A stretch of DNA of 34,934 nucleotides from Sulfurimonas sp. Lineage in GTDB: Bacteria; Campylobacterota; Campylobacteria; Campylobacterales; Sulfurimonadaceae. The number at the start of each line of letters is the position of its first letter. The first letter of the stretch is position 1. The translations under genes were made by a program, and so were the position numbers. This document shows, in pieces, positions 16,078-24,169 of the stretch. Location of the stretch: the NCBI RefSeq assembly GCF_026991475.1, contig NZ_JALXBK010000115.1:1-34934 (forward strand), read 5' to 3'. Under the pieces are notes generated by a model. The model made no database searches and was not told the DNA's origin. It saw only the letters and a program-made list of their open reading frames with translations.

Positions 16078-17355
16078 TTATTTCCAAGTATATATTGCTT
16101 CATTTTCAAGCATCATCTCAATCTCTAAGAGACGGTTATATTTTGCAAGTCGCTCACTGCGTGAGGCTGAACCGGTTTTTAAATGTCCTCCGTCCATTGC
16201 TACTGCAAAGTCTGCTAAAAAGGTATCTGCTGTTTCGCCTGAACGGTGAGAAAGTAGGTATCTCCAGCCATTGTCACGACACATTCTTACCGCATCGACA
16301 GTTTCAGTTACTGTTCCAATTTGGTTGAGTTTGATGAGTGAAGAGTTTGCTGTATGCTCTTTTATTCCTCGTGAAATAAATTTGGTATTTGTTACAAAAA
16401 TATCATCACCGATTATCTCTATTTTATCTCCAAGTTCTGCTGTGAATTTTGCAAAACCTTCCCAATCCTCTTCAGCCAATGGGTCTTCCCAGAAGATAAT
16501 AGGATACTTCTCTACCCACTCTTTTGCAAGAGCTATAAGGTCATCACTCGTCTTTTTACCAGCACCTGACCATTTAAGGTCATAATTACCTTTTTTATCT
16601 GTACAAAAAGAGGTTGCCGCACTATCTATACCTATCATGATGTCCTTAGCAGGTTCAAATCCAGCAGTTTTGATGGCTTCTATGATAAGCTCCATTGCCT
16701 CTTCATTGCTTTTTAAATCTGGTGCAAAACCACCCTCATCACCTACAGATGTTGCAAGTCCTCTTGATGCCAAAATCTTTTTGAGTGCATGAAAAGTCTC
16801 TGCTACATAACGCAGACCTTCGCTAAAAGTTGGTGCGCCAAGTGGCACTGCCATAAACTCTTGAAAATCGACACTATTGTCTGCATGCTCTCCACCGTTT
16901 AAAATGTTCATACACGGTACAGGAATACGTCTAGAATCTGCTCCGCCAAGGTATTGGTAAAGTTCAAGTCCGCTTGAAGCTGCGGCTGCTTTTGCTGCTG
17001 CCATTGAGACACCTAAAATTGCATTTGCACCTAAGTTTGATTTGTTTTCAGTGCCATCAAGTTCTATCATCGCTCTGTCTATTTTTGCCTGCTCTTTTGC
17101 ATCCATTCCTACAACAAGAGCTGCAATTTTATCATTGACATTTGCCACTGCGTTTAAAACACCTTTTCCACCGTAGCGAGAAGCATCGCCATCTCGAAGT
17201 TCTACTGCTTCATACTCTCCGGTACTTGCACCTGAGGGTACAGAAGCAGAGACCTTTGTACCATCTTCAAGTTCCATTAAAACGCGTACTGTAGGATTGC
17301 CGCGTGAGTCGAGTATTTCCAATGCTTTTATGCTTTTAATTGTTGAATTTGTCAT
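16078..17355 (-). CDS. eno: enolase
   Basis: Interconverts 2-phosphoglycerate and PEP. The 425-residue protein has the full family pattern: EILDSRGNPTV at the N terminus, SGASTGEYEAVELRDGD, the metal ligands in GIDSAATSF and WEDPLAEEDW, IKLNQIGT with the catalytic lysine, and the signature SHRSGETADTFLAD. The ATG at 17355 is 4 bases after the stop of the upstream flavoprotein gene, and its stop is 11 bases before gap. No anomalies are seen. With ppsA and gap in the same unit, PEP made from pyruvate could be fed straight up the pathway. Confidence 0.97.
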   Translation of the reverse strand: MTNSTIKSIKALEILDSRGNPTVRVLMELEDGTKVSASVPSGASTGEYEAVELRDGDASRYGGKGVLNAVANVNDKIAALVVGMDAKEQAKIDRAMIELDGTENKSNLGANAILGVSMAAAKAAAASSGLELYQYLGGADSRRIPVPCMNILNGGEHADNSVDFQEFMAVPLGAPTFSEGLRYVAETFHALKKILASRGLATSVGDEGGFAPDLKSNEEAMELIIEAIKTAGFEPAKDIMIGIDSAATSFCTDKKGNYDLKWSGAGKKTSDDLIALAKEWVEKYPIIFWEDPLAEEDWEGFAKFTAELGDKIEIIGDDIFVTNTKFISRGIKEHTANSSLIKLNQIGTVTETVDAVRMCRDNGWRYLLSHRSGETADTFLADFAVAMDGGHLKTGSASRSERLAKYNRLLEIEMMLENEAIYTWK

Positions 17356-17359
17356 TCTT

Positions 17360-18751
17360 TTATCCTCTTTTCATCATGCTTTTAAAAAATATCTGCTGCG
17401 CTAATTTTCCAAACGACTCTGTAAGTGTTGGATGTGGATGGATGGCTTTCATGATATCCATAGCACTCATCTCATTTGCAACTATGAGTGCTGCTTCTCC
17501 AATGAGAGAAGAGGCATCTTCGCTTACAATCTCTATGCCAAGAATCACTTTTGATTTTTTATCTATGATAAACTTCACATAGCCCTCAGTCTTTTTGTCT
17601 ATTTGAGAGCGGGCATCTTGTGCAAAATCATACAGTTCAATATCTACATCAAGCTCACGCTTTTTCGCTTGTTCTTCATTGATGCCTGCAACACCAATTT
17701 GTGGGTCACTAAAGAGTACCCAAGAGTTTTTATCATAATTTACTTCATGCTTGGATGGTGCGAACATATTATGCACGACAACACCTGCTTCATAGCTTGC
17801 CGTATGGGCAAACTTTGGTGCAGGAACACAATCACCGCAGGCATAAATATGTTTTTGTGAAGATTGCAGCTCTTTATTTACCACAACGCCACCTCTGTCA
17901 TACTCCACTTTTGCATTTTCTAAACCAAGTGTTGCTACATCTGCACCGCGGCCCGTTGCTAAAAGAACATTTTCAAACTCTAAACTGCGTTCTTGATCAT
18001 TTTGTGAAAATTTTACAATGAACTTCTCATTTTCATAATCAATTGTCTCAAGATTTACATTGCAATCAACAACAATACCATTGTCTTGCATTTTCTTTTG
18101 CACAATGTTTGCACTCTGCTCACTCATATGTTTCAGTATTCTTGAACCACGCTCTAAAATATGACACTTCACGCCAAGCTTGTTAAACATTTGAACAAGC
18201 TCACAGCTAATCGCTCCAGCACCTATGAAAAGTATCTCTTTTGGCAACTCTTTTTCTAAAAAAACATCTCTGTTTGTCCAAGCCTTGCTTACACCATTTC
18301 CTTTAAAAGGAGGAATGTTTGTTTTGCCTCCTGTTGCAATGAGTGCCTTGTCAAAGCTAAAAAGTTCTCCATCTATTCGCATGGTATGAGTATCTACAAA
18401 CTCTGCAGTTCCTTGTTTGAAGTCAAGTAAAGGGAGTTGCTCAATCTGCATTAGAGCAGCTTGTGAGCGTTTTTGCAGTATCTCATCTTTATCTTTTATA
18501 ACCGCTTCCCAATGCATTTGTGGATGATTGTCTTCTATATGAAACTTTTTAGCATTGACAACCTCTGCGTAGTGATTGGCTGCACTCTCAAGCACTTTTG
18601 AGGGAATACACCCTTCAAAAAGGCACTCACCACCAGGTGCATCGCGTTTATCGACAATTAGTGTTTTTACTCCAAATTTCGCTGCTGTCATGGCTGCAGG
18701 TGTTCCTGCAGGTCCCGCTCCGATGACTATTAGACCATAATGTGTTTTCAT
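17360..18751 (-). CDS. second dihydrolipoamide dehydrogenase-like flavoprotein
   Basis: Pyridine-nucleotide disulfide oxidoreductase of 463 residues. It has a canonical FAD loop GAGPAGTPAA, the redox pair in GGECLFEGCIPSK, the NAD(P) loop GAGAISCELV, the second FAD motif YACGD, and the C-terminal HPHPTLTESFG carrying the active-site histidine and glutamate. This is the E3/mercuric-reductase fold with the E3 His-Glu pair intact. It lies between enolase and an AhpD-like gene rather than next to E2 genes, so it may serve a different lipoyl or thiol partner, possibly the AhpD-like protein as in mycobacterial AhpD/Lpd systems. That partner is inference. AAGGAA precedes the ATG. Confidence 0.9.
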   Translation of the reverse strand: MKTHYGLIVIGAGPAGTPAAMTAAKFGVKTLIVDKRDAPGGECLFEGCIPSKVLESAANHYAEVVNAKKFHIEDNHPQMHWEAVIKDKDEILQKRSQAALMQIEQLPLLDFKQGTAEFVDTHTMRIDGELFSFDKALIATGGKTNIPPFKGNGVSKAWTNRDVFLEKELPKEILFIGAGAISCELVQMFNKLGVKCHILERGSRILKHMSEQSANIVQKKMQDNGIVVDCNVNLETIDYENEKFIVKFSQNDQERSLEFENVLLATGRGADVATLGLENAKVEYDRGGVVVNKELQSSQKHIYACGDCVPAPKFAHTASYEAGVVVHNMFAPSKHEVNYDKNSWVLFSDPQIGVAGINEEQAKKRELDVDIELYDFAQDARSQIDKKTEGYVKFIIDKKSKVILGIEIVSEDASSLIGEAALIVANEMSAMDIMKAIHPHPTLTESFGKLAQQIFFKSMMKRG

Positions 18752-18761
18752 TTTTGTTTCC

Positions 18762-19103
18762 TTAAGATTGTGTGAACTCTTCTATTGCATCTTCTACCGG
18801 TATCATATACATAAGTGCCGGACCTCCATGCATAAGTACAGCCTGCATTGCAGCTTCAAGTATTTCTTCTTTTGTTGCACCTGCACCCAAAGCACCTTTT
18901 ACATGTAGGGCTATACACCACTCACACTGCGCTGAAATTGCTAAAGCTACATTGATAAGTTCTGTATATTTATCACCTAACACAGTTGATTTTTCCGTTG
19001 CAAGCATAAACTTGTTAAAGGCATTAATCTGTGTTGGCGTATCTTTTTCGAGCTTTGCAATAAGCTCTTTTATCTCTTGAAGTTTTTGAGTATTTGTTTT
19101 CAT
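18762..19103 (-). CDS. carboxymuconolactone decarboxylase/AhpD-family protein
   Basis: A 113-residue all-helical protein. The AhpD-type redox motif is visible as QCEWCIALHVKGALGAGAT (Cys-x2-Cys with a following His), and the C-terminal helix contains AAMQAVLMHGGPALMYM. Members act as thiol-dependent peroxidase partners or as decarboxylases. The intact CxxC-x3-H favours a redox role. It is 10 bases from both the aldolase gene upstream and the E3-like flavoprotein gene downstream, a pairing that recalls AhpD reduced by lipoamide and Lpd. The physiological substrate is unknown. Confidence 0.88.
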   Translation of the reverse strand: MKTNTQKLQEIKELIAKLEKDTPTQINAFNKFMLATEKSTVLGDKYTELINVALAISAQCEWCIALHVKGALGAGATKEEILEAAMQAVLMHGGPALMYMIPVEDAIEEFTQS

Positions 19104-19113
19104 AACGACTTCC

Positions 19114-20016
19114 TTACTTGAGTAGTTTCAGTGCTTCTTTTACTGTTGCATTTTCACAAGTGATGGCATAAATTGCGTTTGCCATTTTTACAGCCTCTTT
19201 GAACTCTCTTTGGTGGATGTTACGACCTGTTCCGTTTCCACGGCTGCCACCAATACTTTTTTGCTCATATAACTCTTGCAAAAATACTTTTTCATCTATT
19301 TTAGCGCCACCTTCACAAAGTACACCACTTCTTCCTGCCGCCATTGTGACCTCTTGGAGTAGTTTTGCATTAAATTTGCCTTTTTTAGTATAAGGCACTT
19401 TAAGTTTTATAAAATCAGCACCCAAAGCTGCACCAACACCGGCTGCACCTGCTATTAAGTGTGCATCATGTTCATCTTTTACAAACTTGCCTTTTGGATA
19501 AATCCAAAGGACACATATCATTCCGTTTTTGTGTGCTTCATGGACTATTTTTGCCGCTTGAGAGAGCATTGCATGTTCATTTGCTCCACCGAGATAGAGC
19601 GTATATCCAACACCTTTAATGTCAAGTCCACTCTCTTTTTTAAAGTTTACAATTTCATCAACACTTAACCATGCTTCAGAGTAGGGGTCTATTTCATCAT
19701 AAGGAACAAGATTTGTTTTTGAGTTGAGTTTTACAAGGTAGGGAATGTTTTTATAATCACGCCCATATCTGCTAATAAGCCCAAATTGTGTTGCAAAAAC
19801 ACCTACTTTTGCTTTTGAAGCAATTTTAAACATATGTTCAGGGGAGTTGTCCTCTAATGGAATATCTTTGCCATAGAAGTCATTGTTAAGGTGTTCGACC
19901 TTTTGGTCACCTGCAAAAAGCATTAGATGGTTTGTTCCATTTGTTGCTTCTTTAAGATTTTTTTTATAGAGTGCTACTCTTTTTGCCGGCACATCAGCTG
20001 GTACATTAAATTTCAT
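19114..20016 (-). CDS. class I fructose-bisphosphate aldolase (DeoC/FbaB type)
   Basis: Schiff-base aldolase that condenses dihydroxyacetone phosphate with glyceraldehyde 3-phosphate. The 300-residue TIM-barrel protein shows AGDQKVEHLN near the N terminus, LGGANEHAM, WIYPKGK, the lysine-bearing strand GADFIKLKVP that should carry the Schiff base, and a phosphate-binding GGSRGNGTGRN near the C terminus. This is the archaeal/FbaB type, not the metal-dependent class II enzyme. Its ATG overlaps the stop of the hdeD-like gene by one base. In this array it completes part of a pyruvate-to-hexose route with ppsA, eno and gap; pgk, tpi and phosphoglycerate mutase are not in the window. Confidence 0.88.
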   Translation of the reverse strand: MKFNVPADVPAKRVALYKKNLKEATNGTNHLMLFAGDQKVEHLNNDFYGKDIPLEDNSPEHMFKIASKAKVGVFATQFGLISRYGRDYKNIPYLVKLNSKTNLVPYDEIDPYSEAWLSVDEIVNFKKESGLDIKGVGYTLYLGGANEHAMLSQAAKIVHEAHKNGMICVLWIYPKGKFVKDEHDAHLIAGAAGVGAALGADFIKLKVPYTKKGKFNAKLLQEVTMAAGRSGVLCEGGAKIDEKVFLQELYEQKSIGGSRGNGTGRNIHQREFKEAVKMANAIYAITCENATVKEALKLLK

Positions 20017-20612
20017 TATTTTTCTCCATCTTTTTTATCTTCTTTATCATCTACATCTTCAACAAATGCACCACCTAAAAGAAGTGATACTCCATCAAAA
20101 AGTAGACTAATACCGACTAAAAGTCCAATCAAAAAGAGTGAACTTTTTGGCCAACCAATAACAAATAAAACACCAAGGACTAAAGAGGTAATGGCATTAA
20201 AAAGCCATACCAACCAGATTTTTTGAGGTTTAAGTGAAAATGCCAATCCAAAACCTGCAAAAGCATCTGTAAAAAAGTAAATGGCAAAAACAAGCCCAAG
20301 TGCAGCTGCACCTTGAAGAGGGTAGTAGAGCAGTACAAAAGAGGCAAGAACGAGAATGAAACTTTTAAGCCATCCCGCCCAATCCTCTTTGTTACTTTTA
20401 TATGTTAAAAGTCCTGCAGAGATACCCGCAAACATCATCAAGTATGCTACGAGCATTACAGTTGTAACACTCATAAATGCAGGAAATATAATTCCTATTG
20501 CACCAACGAGGACGAAGATACTTCCACTTATTTTGGCATGTTTTTTGAAGTTGTCTACCAAATTTTTATTAAGATTCATCTCTAAATTAAGATTTTTATG
20601 CCATCTCCACAT
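20016..20612 (-). CDS. HdeD/DUF308-family membrane protein
   Basis: A 198-residue inner-membrane protein with six hydrophobic helices, the pattern of HdeD (acid-resistance) proteins: paired helices with GAIGIIFPAFM and VGISLLFDGVSLLLGG. It ends in an acidic/basic tail rich in Asp, Lys and Glu. The start at 20612 is supported by GGGAGA in the last codons of ppsA; a second ATG ten codons later is possible. HdeD in Escherichia coli helps survival at high cell density in acid. A role here next to a proton ATPase is suggestive only. Confidence 0.85.
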   Translation of the reverse strand: MWRWHKNLNLEMNLNKNLVDNFKKHAKISGSIFVLVGAIGIIFPAFMSVTTVMLVAYLMMFAGISAGLLTYKSNKEDWAGWLKSFILVLASFVLLYYPLQGAAALGLVFAIYFFTDAFAGFGLAFSLKPQKIWLVWLFNAITSLVLGVLFVIGWPKSSLFLIGLLVGISLLFDGVSLLLGGAFVEDVDDKEDKKDGEK

Positions 20613-20615
20613 TGT

Positions 20616-23030
20616 TTATCTCCCTAAACTTTTTTCTAATTTACCAATATTTTCTATTGTTTTTAACACTGAATCTGGATTCAGACTCATAGAGTCAATT
20701 CCAAGACGCACTAAATACTCTGCCATTTCAGGATAATCTGAAGGTGCTTGACCACAAATACCACTATGACGGTTGTTGCGTTTACACCCCTCAGTTGCTA
20801 GACGAATCATCTCTTTGACACCCTCATCTCTCTCATCATAATCAAACGCAACCACTTCGCTGTCACGATCAACTCCAAGTGTAAGCTGTGTAAGGTCATT
20901 ACTACCGATGCTAAATCCGTCAAAGATTTTACTAAAGGCATCTATTTGAATGACATTGTTTGGAATTTCACACATTACATAGATTTCTAAGCCATTCTCA
21001 CCCTGTTTAAGTCCATATTTTGCCATTGTGTCAATGACTTTTTGACCCTCTTGTACTCTACGACAAAATGGAATCATAAGCGTAACATTTGTAAAGCCCA
21101 TTTCATCTCGTACACGCTTCATAGCTGCACATTCAAGGGCAAATCCCTCTTCATAGTTTGGATGAGCATAACGAGAAGCACCACGAAAACCAATCATAGG
21201 GTTGTCCTCTTTTAACTCAAAAGTAGTACCACCTAAAAGTGTTGCATATTCATTTGATTTAAAATCACTCATACGAACAACACATTTTTTAGGATAGACA
21301 GCAGATGCAAGAGTTGCTACACCCTCAGAGAGTGTTTTAACAAAAAAGTCTTCCATTGAGCTATATGCCTCAGTAAGTTCTTGTAGTTTTGCTCTTGTTT
21401 CATCATCGACTTTTTCAGGATGTTTAAGTGCCATAGGGTGCGCTTGTATATATTCATTAATGATGAACTCCATTCTTGCAAGTCCTATGCCATCAACAGG
21501 TAATGAACTTAGAGAAAATGCAAGATCTGGATTTCCAAGATTCATCATAATCTCTGTTTTTGTTTTTGGAAGATTTGAGAGGTCTGTTTTTTGAATTTCA
21601 TATTTTAAAATACCTTCGTAAATATGACCATCTTCACCCTCAGCACAACTTACAGTTACTTTATCAGCATCGGCAAGAACTTCTGTAGCATTGTCACATC
21701 CCACAACAGCAGGGATGCCAAGTTCGCGTGAAAGAATTGCCGCATGACAAGTTCGCCCACCTTTGTTTGTAATGATAGCAGCAGCTATCTTCATAATTGG
21801 TTCCCAATCAGGATTGGTGGTATCTGCTACTAAAACTTCACCAGCTTTAAAAGTATCTAACTCTTCTACACCTTTGATGTAGTGTGCTTTTCCTTGTCCA
21901 ATTTTTGTGCCGATTGCCTGACCAGTTACGAGAACTTTACCACTCTCTTGCATATGGTAAACTTCTAAAATATTTCCATGTTTTTGGCTTTGAACTGTTT
22001 CAGGGCGTGCTTGAACCATATAAAGATGCCCATCATTACCATCTTTTGCCCACTCCATATCCATTGGTTTATGATAGCCCGCTTTCTCAGAGTAGTGTTT
22101 TTCAACTTTGATTGCATAATCAGCAAGAACCATAACATCATCATCACTCAGACAAAAATGAGATTGTTCCTCTTTTGTTGTTGGAATATTTTTTGTATAT
22201 TCAACAGCGATATTGTCAAGATTTATGGTATCTGTAAATATCATCTTTTTCTCTTTTGAGCCTAAAGAGCGTTTAAGAACAGTTCTAAAACCTTTGTTGA
22301 ATGTCGGTTTATGTACATAAAAAGCATCAGGGTTAACTGTACCTTGCACTACATTTTCACCAAGACCAAGTGCTGCGTTTATAAAGACAACATCTTTAAA
22401 GCCTGTTTCGGTATCGAGTGAGAACATAACACCACTTGCACCGATGTCACTACGAACCATTTTCATAACAACAACAGAGAGATATACTTTTAGGTAGTCA
22501 AATCCATTGTCATATTTGTAGTGAATAGAGCGGTCGGTAAAGTTTGAAGCAAGACAACGCTTATATGCGTCAAGTAGTTCATCTGCAGTTGCGATGTTTA
22601 AGTAAGTATCGTTTTGTCCAGCAAAAGAGGCTTCTGGTGAGTCCTCAGCAGTTGCAGAGGAGCGCACGGCTACAGAAAGGTTTTCGCCGTACTCCTCTTT
22701 TAGTTTTTCATAAGCACTTAAGATGTCACTTTTTAAATCGGCAGGAATTTCACAGTTGTAAACTATGTCACGACATTTTTTACCTGCAGTTTGTAGTGCA
22801 TCTACACTTGTTACATCAAGATTGTCAAGTTGTTCATGTAACTCTTTCCATGCATTGTTTGCATCAAGCAGATGCACATACGCATCTGATGTTACAGCAA
22901 AACCATTAGGAACGCGAACACCTTCACTCGTTAGGTTTTGATACATCTCTCCCAAAGAAGCATTTTTTCCGCCGACTTCGGCAACATCTGCTATACCTAT
23001 CTCATTAAACCATTTAACATTTTGTGACAT
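20616..23030 (-). CDS. ppsA: phosphoenolpyruvate synthase
   Basis: Makes PEP from pyruvate with ATP converted to AMP and phosphate. The 804-residue enzyme shows the ATP-grasp start (AEVGGKNASLGEM, about 17-29; VAVRSSATAEDSPEASFAGQ, 120-139), the swivelling phosphohistidine H429 in GGRTCHAAILSRELG, and the PEP-binding barrel with EFIINEYI and SIGSNDLTQLTLGVDRDS. The C-terminal Cys block reads GICGQAPSD. Length and motifs fit PEP synthase rather than pyruvate phosphate dikinase, which is longer. GGAG lies about 9 bases before the ATG. It is first in a fifteen-gene array and its promoter region contains a CRP/FNR-like palindrome. Confidence 0.95.
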   Translation of the reverse strand: MSQNVKWFNEIGIADVAEVGGKNASLGEMYQNLTSEGVRVPNGFAVTSDAYVHLLDANNAWKELHEQLDNLDVTSVDALQTAGKKCRDIVYNCEIPADLKSDILSAYEKLKEEYGENLSVAVRSSATAEDSPEASFAGQNDTYLNIATADELLDAYKRCLASNFTDRSIHYKYDNGFDYLKVYLSVVVMKMVRSDIGASGVMFSLDTETGFKDVVFINAALGLGENVVQGTVNPDAFYVHKPTFNKGFRTVLKRSLGSKEKKMIFTDTINLDNIAVEYTKNIPTTKEEQSHFCLSDDDVMVLADYAIKVEKHYSEKAGYHKPMDMEWAKDGNDGHLYMVQARPETVQSQKHGNILEVYHMQESGKVLVTGQAIGTKIGQGKAHYIKGVEELDTFKAGEVLVADTTNPDWEPIMKIAAAIITNKGGRTCHAAILSRELGIPAVVGCDNATEVLADADKVTVSCAEGEDGHIYEGILKYEIQKTDLSNLPKTKTEIMMNLGNPDLAFSLSSLPVDGIGLARMEFIINEYIQAHPMALKHPEKVDDETRAKLQELTEAYSSMEDFFVKTLSEGVATLASAVYPKKCVVRMSDFKSNEYATLLGGTTFELKEDNPMIGFRGASRYAHPNYEEGFALECAAMKRVRDEMGFTNVTLMIPFCRRVQEGQKVIDTMAKYGLKQGENGLEIYVMCEIPNNVIQIDAFSKIFDGFSIGSNDLTQLTLGVDRDSEVVAFDYDERDEGVKEMIRLATEGCKRNNRHSGICGQAPSDYPEMAEYLVRLGIDSMSLNPDSVLKTIENIGKLEKSLGR

Positions 23031-23063
23031 CTGAAAACTCCATTTAATTAAGTTATTAGATGT

Positions 23064-23069
23064 ATTTTA
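23064..23069 (-). promoter_or_regulatory. predicted -10 box for the ppsA array
   Basis: The minus strand reads TAAAAT, which puts transcription start near 23057 and gives a 26-base leader containing GGAG. The expected -35 position reads CATTGT, a poor match, which fits a promoter needing an activator at the palindrome just upstream. Confidence 0.45.
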
Positions 23070-23090
23070 CCCCTCTTAAAGTAAACACAA

Positions 23091-23106
23091 TGTGACATAT
23101 GTCACT
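23091..23106. promoter_or_regulatory. CRP/FNR-family-like operator upstream of ppsA
   Basis: TGTGACATATGTCACT contains a perfect 14-base palindrome (23092-23105) and matches the TGTGA-N6-TCACA form bound by CRP-type regulators at nine of ten positions. Its centre lies 41.5 bases upstream of the transcription start predicted from the TAAAAT box, the class II activator position. The rest of the 314-base gap (23031-23344) is A+T-rich and holds the possible coding remnant at 23200-23349. Confidence 0.55.
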
Positions 23107-23199
23107 TTTAAAGAGTATTTTTAAATTTTTAATGAGGCATGTTTCCCATATTTTGCATTTGAGATGTTTATGGCATAAAACTATATTGCATAGCTTCAT

Positions 23200-23349
23200 T
23201 TATAAGGATGTTGTTGCTTGTAAATTTCTTGATTGAATTTTTTGTGTTTGAACCATTCTTCCAATATCATCAAATAGATGCAGTGTAATCTTTGAAACTG
23301 TTTCTAGTCCGTATTTATAATTATTACTTATAGTATTGAAAGACTTAGG
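23200..23349 (-). pseudogene. possible coding remnant, 49 codons without a start
   Basis: Just beyond the GT2 stop, a minus-strand frame is open for 49 codons from a TAA to TAA 23200-23202. The conceptual peptide looks protein-like and amphipathic (GLETVSKITLHLFDDIGRMV, then QTQKIQSRNLQA). There is no start codon at its head; only an internal ATG could serve. It may be the tail of a gene destroyed when the glycosyltransferases were acquired, or chance. Confidence 0.25.
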
Positions 23350-24169
23350 TTATATGCTGGTTTAACCCTTTTTTACATACATATATATTTTCTTTTTGAT
23401 TTTTTTCAAATCTTTTTCGTTGCTCTTCCGTTGTCTGATTATTTTGCTTTTTATGAAAAAGGTGAAATGCATTTGCTACATTTTTACAAGATAAAAGTTT
23501 TAGACCATAAGCACGAAATCTCCAATCCAAATCAACATCATCTGGAAGCGAAGATTCCCCATAGCTTTCATCAAAACCATTTATAGCTACCATATCCTTT
23601 TTAAAACATGAAAAATTACATCCAATCAAACTTGTATTTCTCTTTCTAGTAGAGATAAAATATTTATATATAAATGAGTTTGGATTTATATATATACCTT
23701 GTTCATATCTTGTATTTTTATCAAACATAAGTTCAATACCAAGAGTTAGATAATGCTTTTGCAAGCTATATGGATTAAGAGTACCTTCTCTAAATTTTTT
23801 TGATAACCTAGCATTTAAGTTAGCCCTTCTCCCCGCTAAAACCACACCTTCCTTCGCGAGTGCAATATGACCAGCTACAAAAGTAGAGTATGGAATTATG
23901 TCTCCATCTAAAAATATAAGATACTCTCCAGAACTCTTTAAAATTCCATTATTTTGAGATTTTGATTTTCTTACACCTTTATCTTCTTGAAAAGTATGTT
24001 TAATATCTATTTCCTTAACAGAGTTAATATACTCTTTCATCTCAAAAGAGTTGTTATCTTCAGCAACAATCACTTCGAAATTTTTGTATGTTTGTATTTT
24101 GAGGGCCTCTATTATAAGATTTAGGGCAGTTATATCTTTATAAACTGCTATAATTATGCTTACTTTCAT
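23345..24169 (-). CDS. glycosyltransferase family 2
   Basis: A 274-residue GT-A-fold sugar transferase, probably cytoplasmic and acting on surface glycans. It has the opening SIIIAVYKD, the nucleotide-sugar metal motif in FLDGDIIP, and the acceptor-side block GFDESYGESSLPDDVDLDW typical of chondroitin-synthase-like GT2 enzymes. Its ATG overlaps the GT4 stop by four bases. Base composition is clearly more A+T-rich than the metabolic genes beside it, and the pair lies alone between two well-conserved units, which suggests a transferred or fast-evolving surface-polysaccharide locus. Donor and acceptor sugars cannot be told from sequence. Confidence 0.88.
   Translation of the reverse strand: MKVSIIIAVYKDITALNLIIEALKIQTYKNFEVIVAEDNNSFEMKEYINSVKEIDIKHTFQEDKGVRKSKSQNNGILKSSGEYLIFLDGDIIPYSTFVAGHIALAKEGVVLAGRRANLNARLSKKFREGTLNPYSLQKHYLTLGIELMFDKNTRYEQGIYINPNSFIYKYFISTRKRNTSLIGCNFSCFKKDMVAINGFDESYGESSLPDDVDLDWRFRAYGLKLLSCKNVANAFHLFHKKQNNQTTEEQRKRFEKNQKENIYVCKKGLNQHIT

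Noticed and set aside
22544-22909. Plus-strand open frame of 121 codons opposite ppsA
   Set aside because: Antisense of the ATP-grasp coding region; His/Gln/Leu-rich with no ribosome site.
20616-23030. Pyruvate phosphate dikinase instead of PEP synthase
   Set aside because: Length (804 residues), the N-terminal WFNEIGIADVAEVGGKNAS start and the C-terminal Cys motif fit PEP synthase; dikinases are longer.
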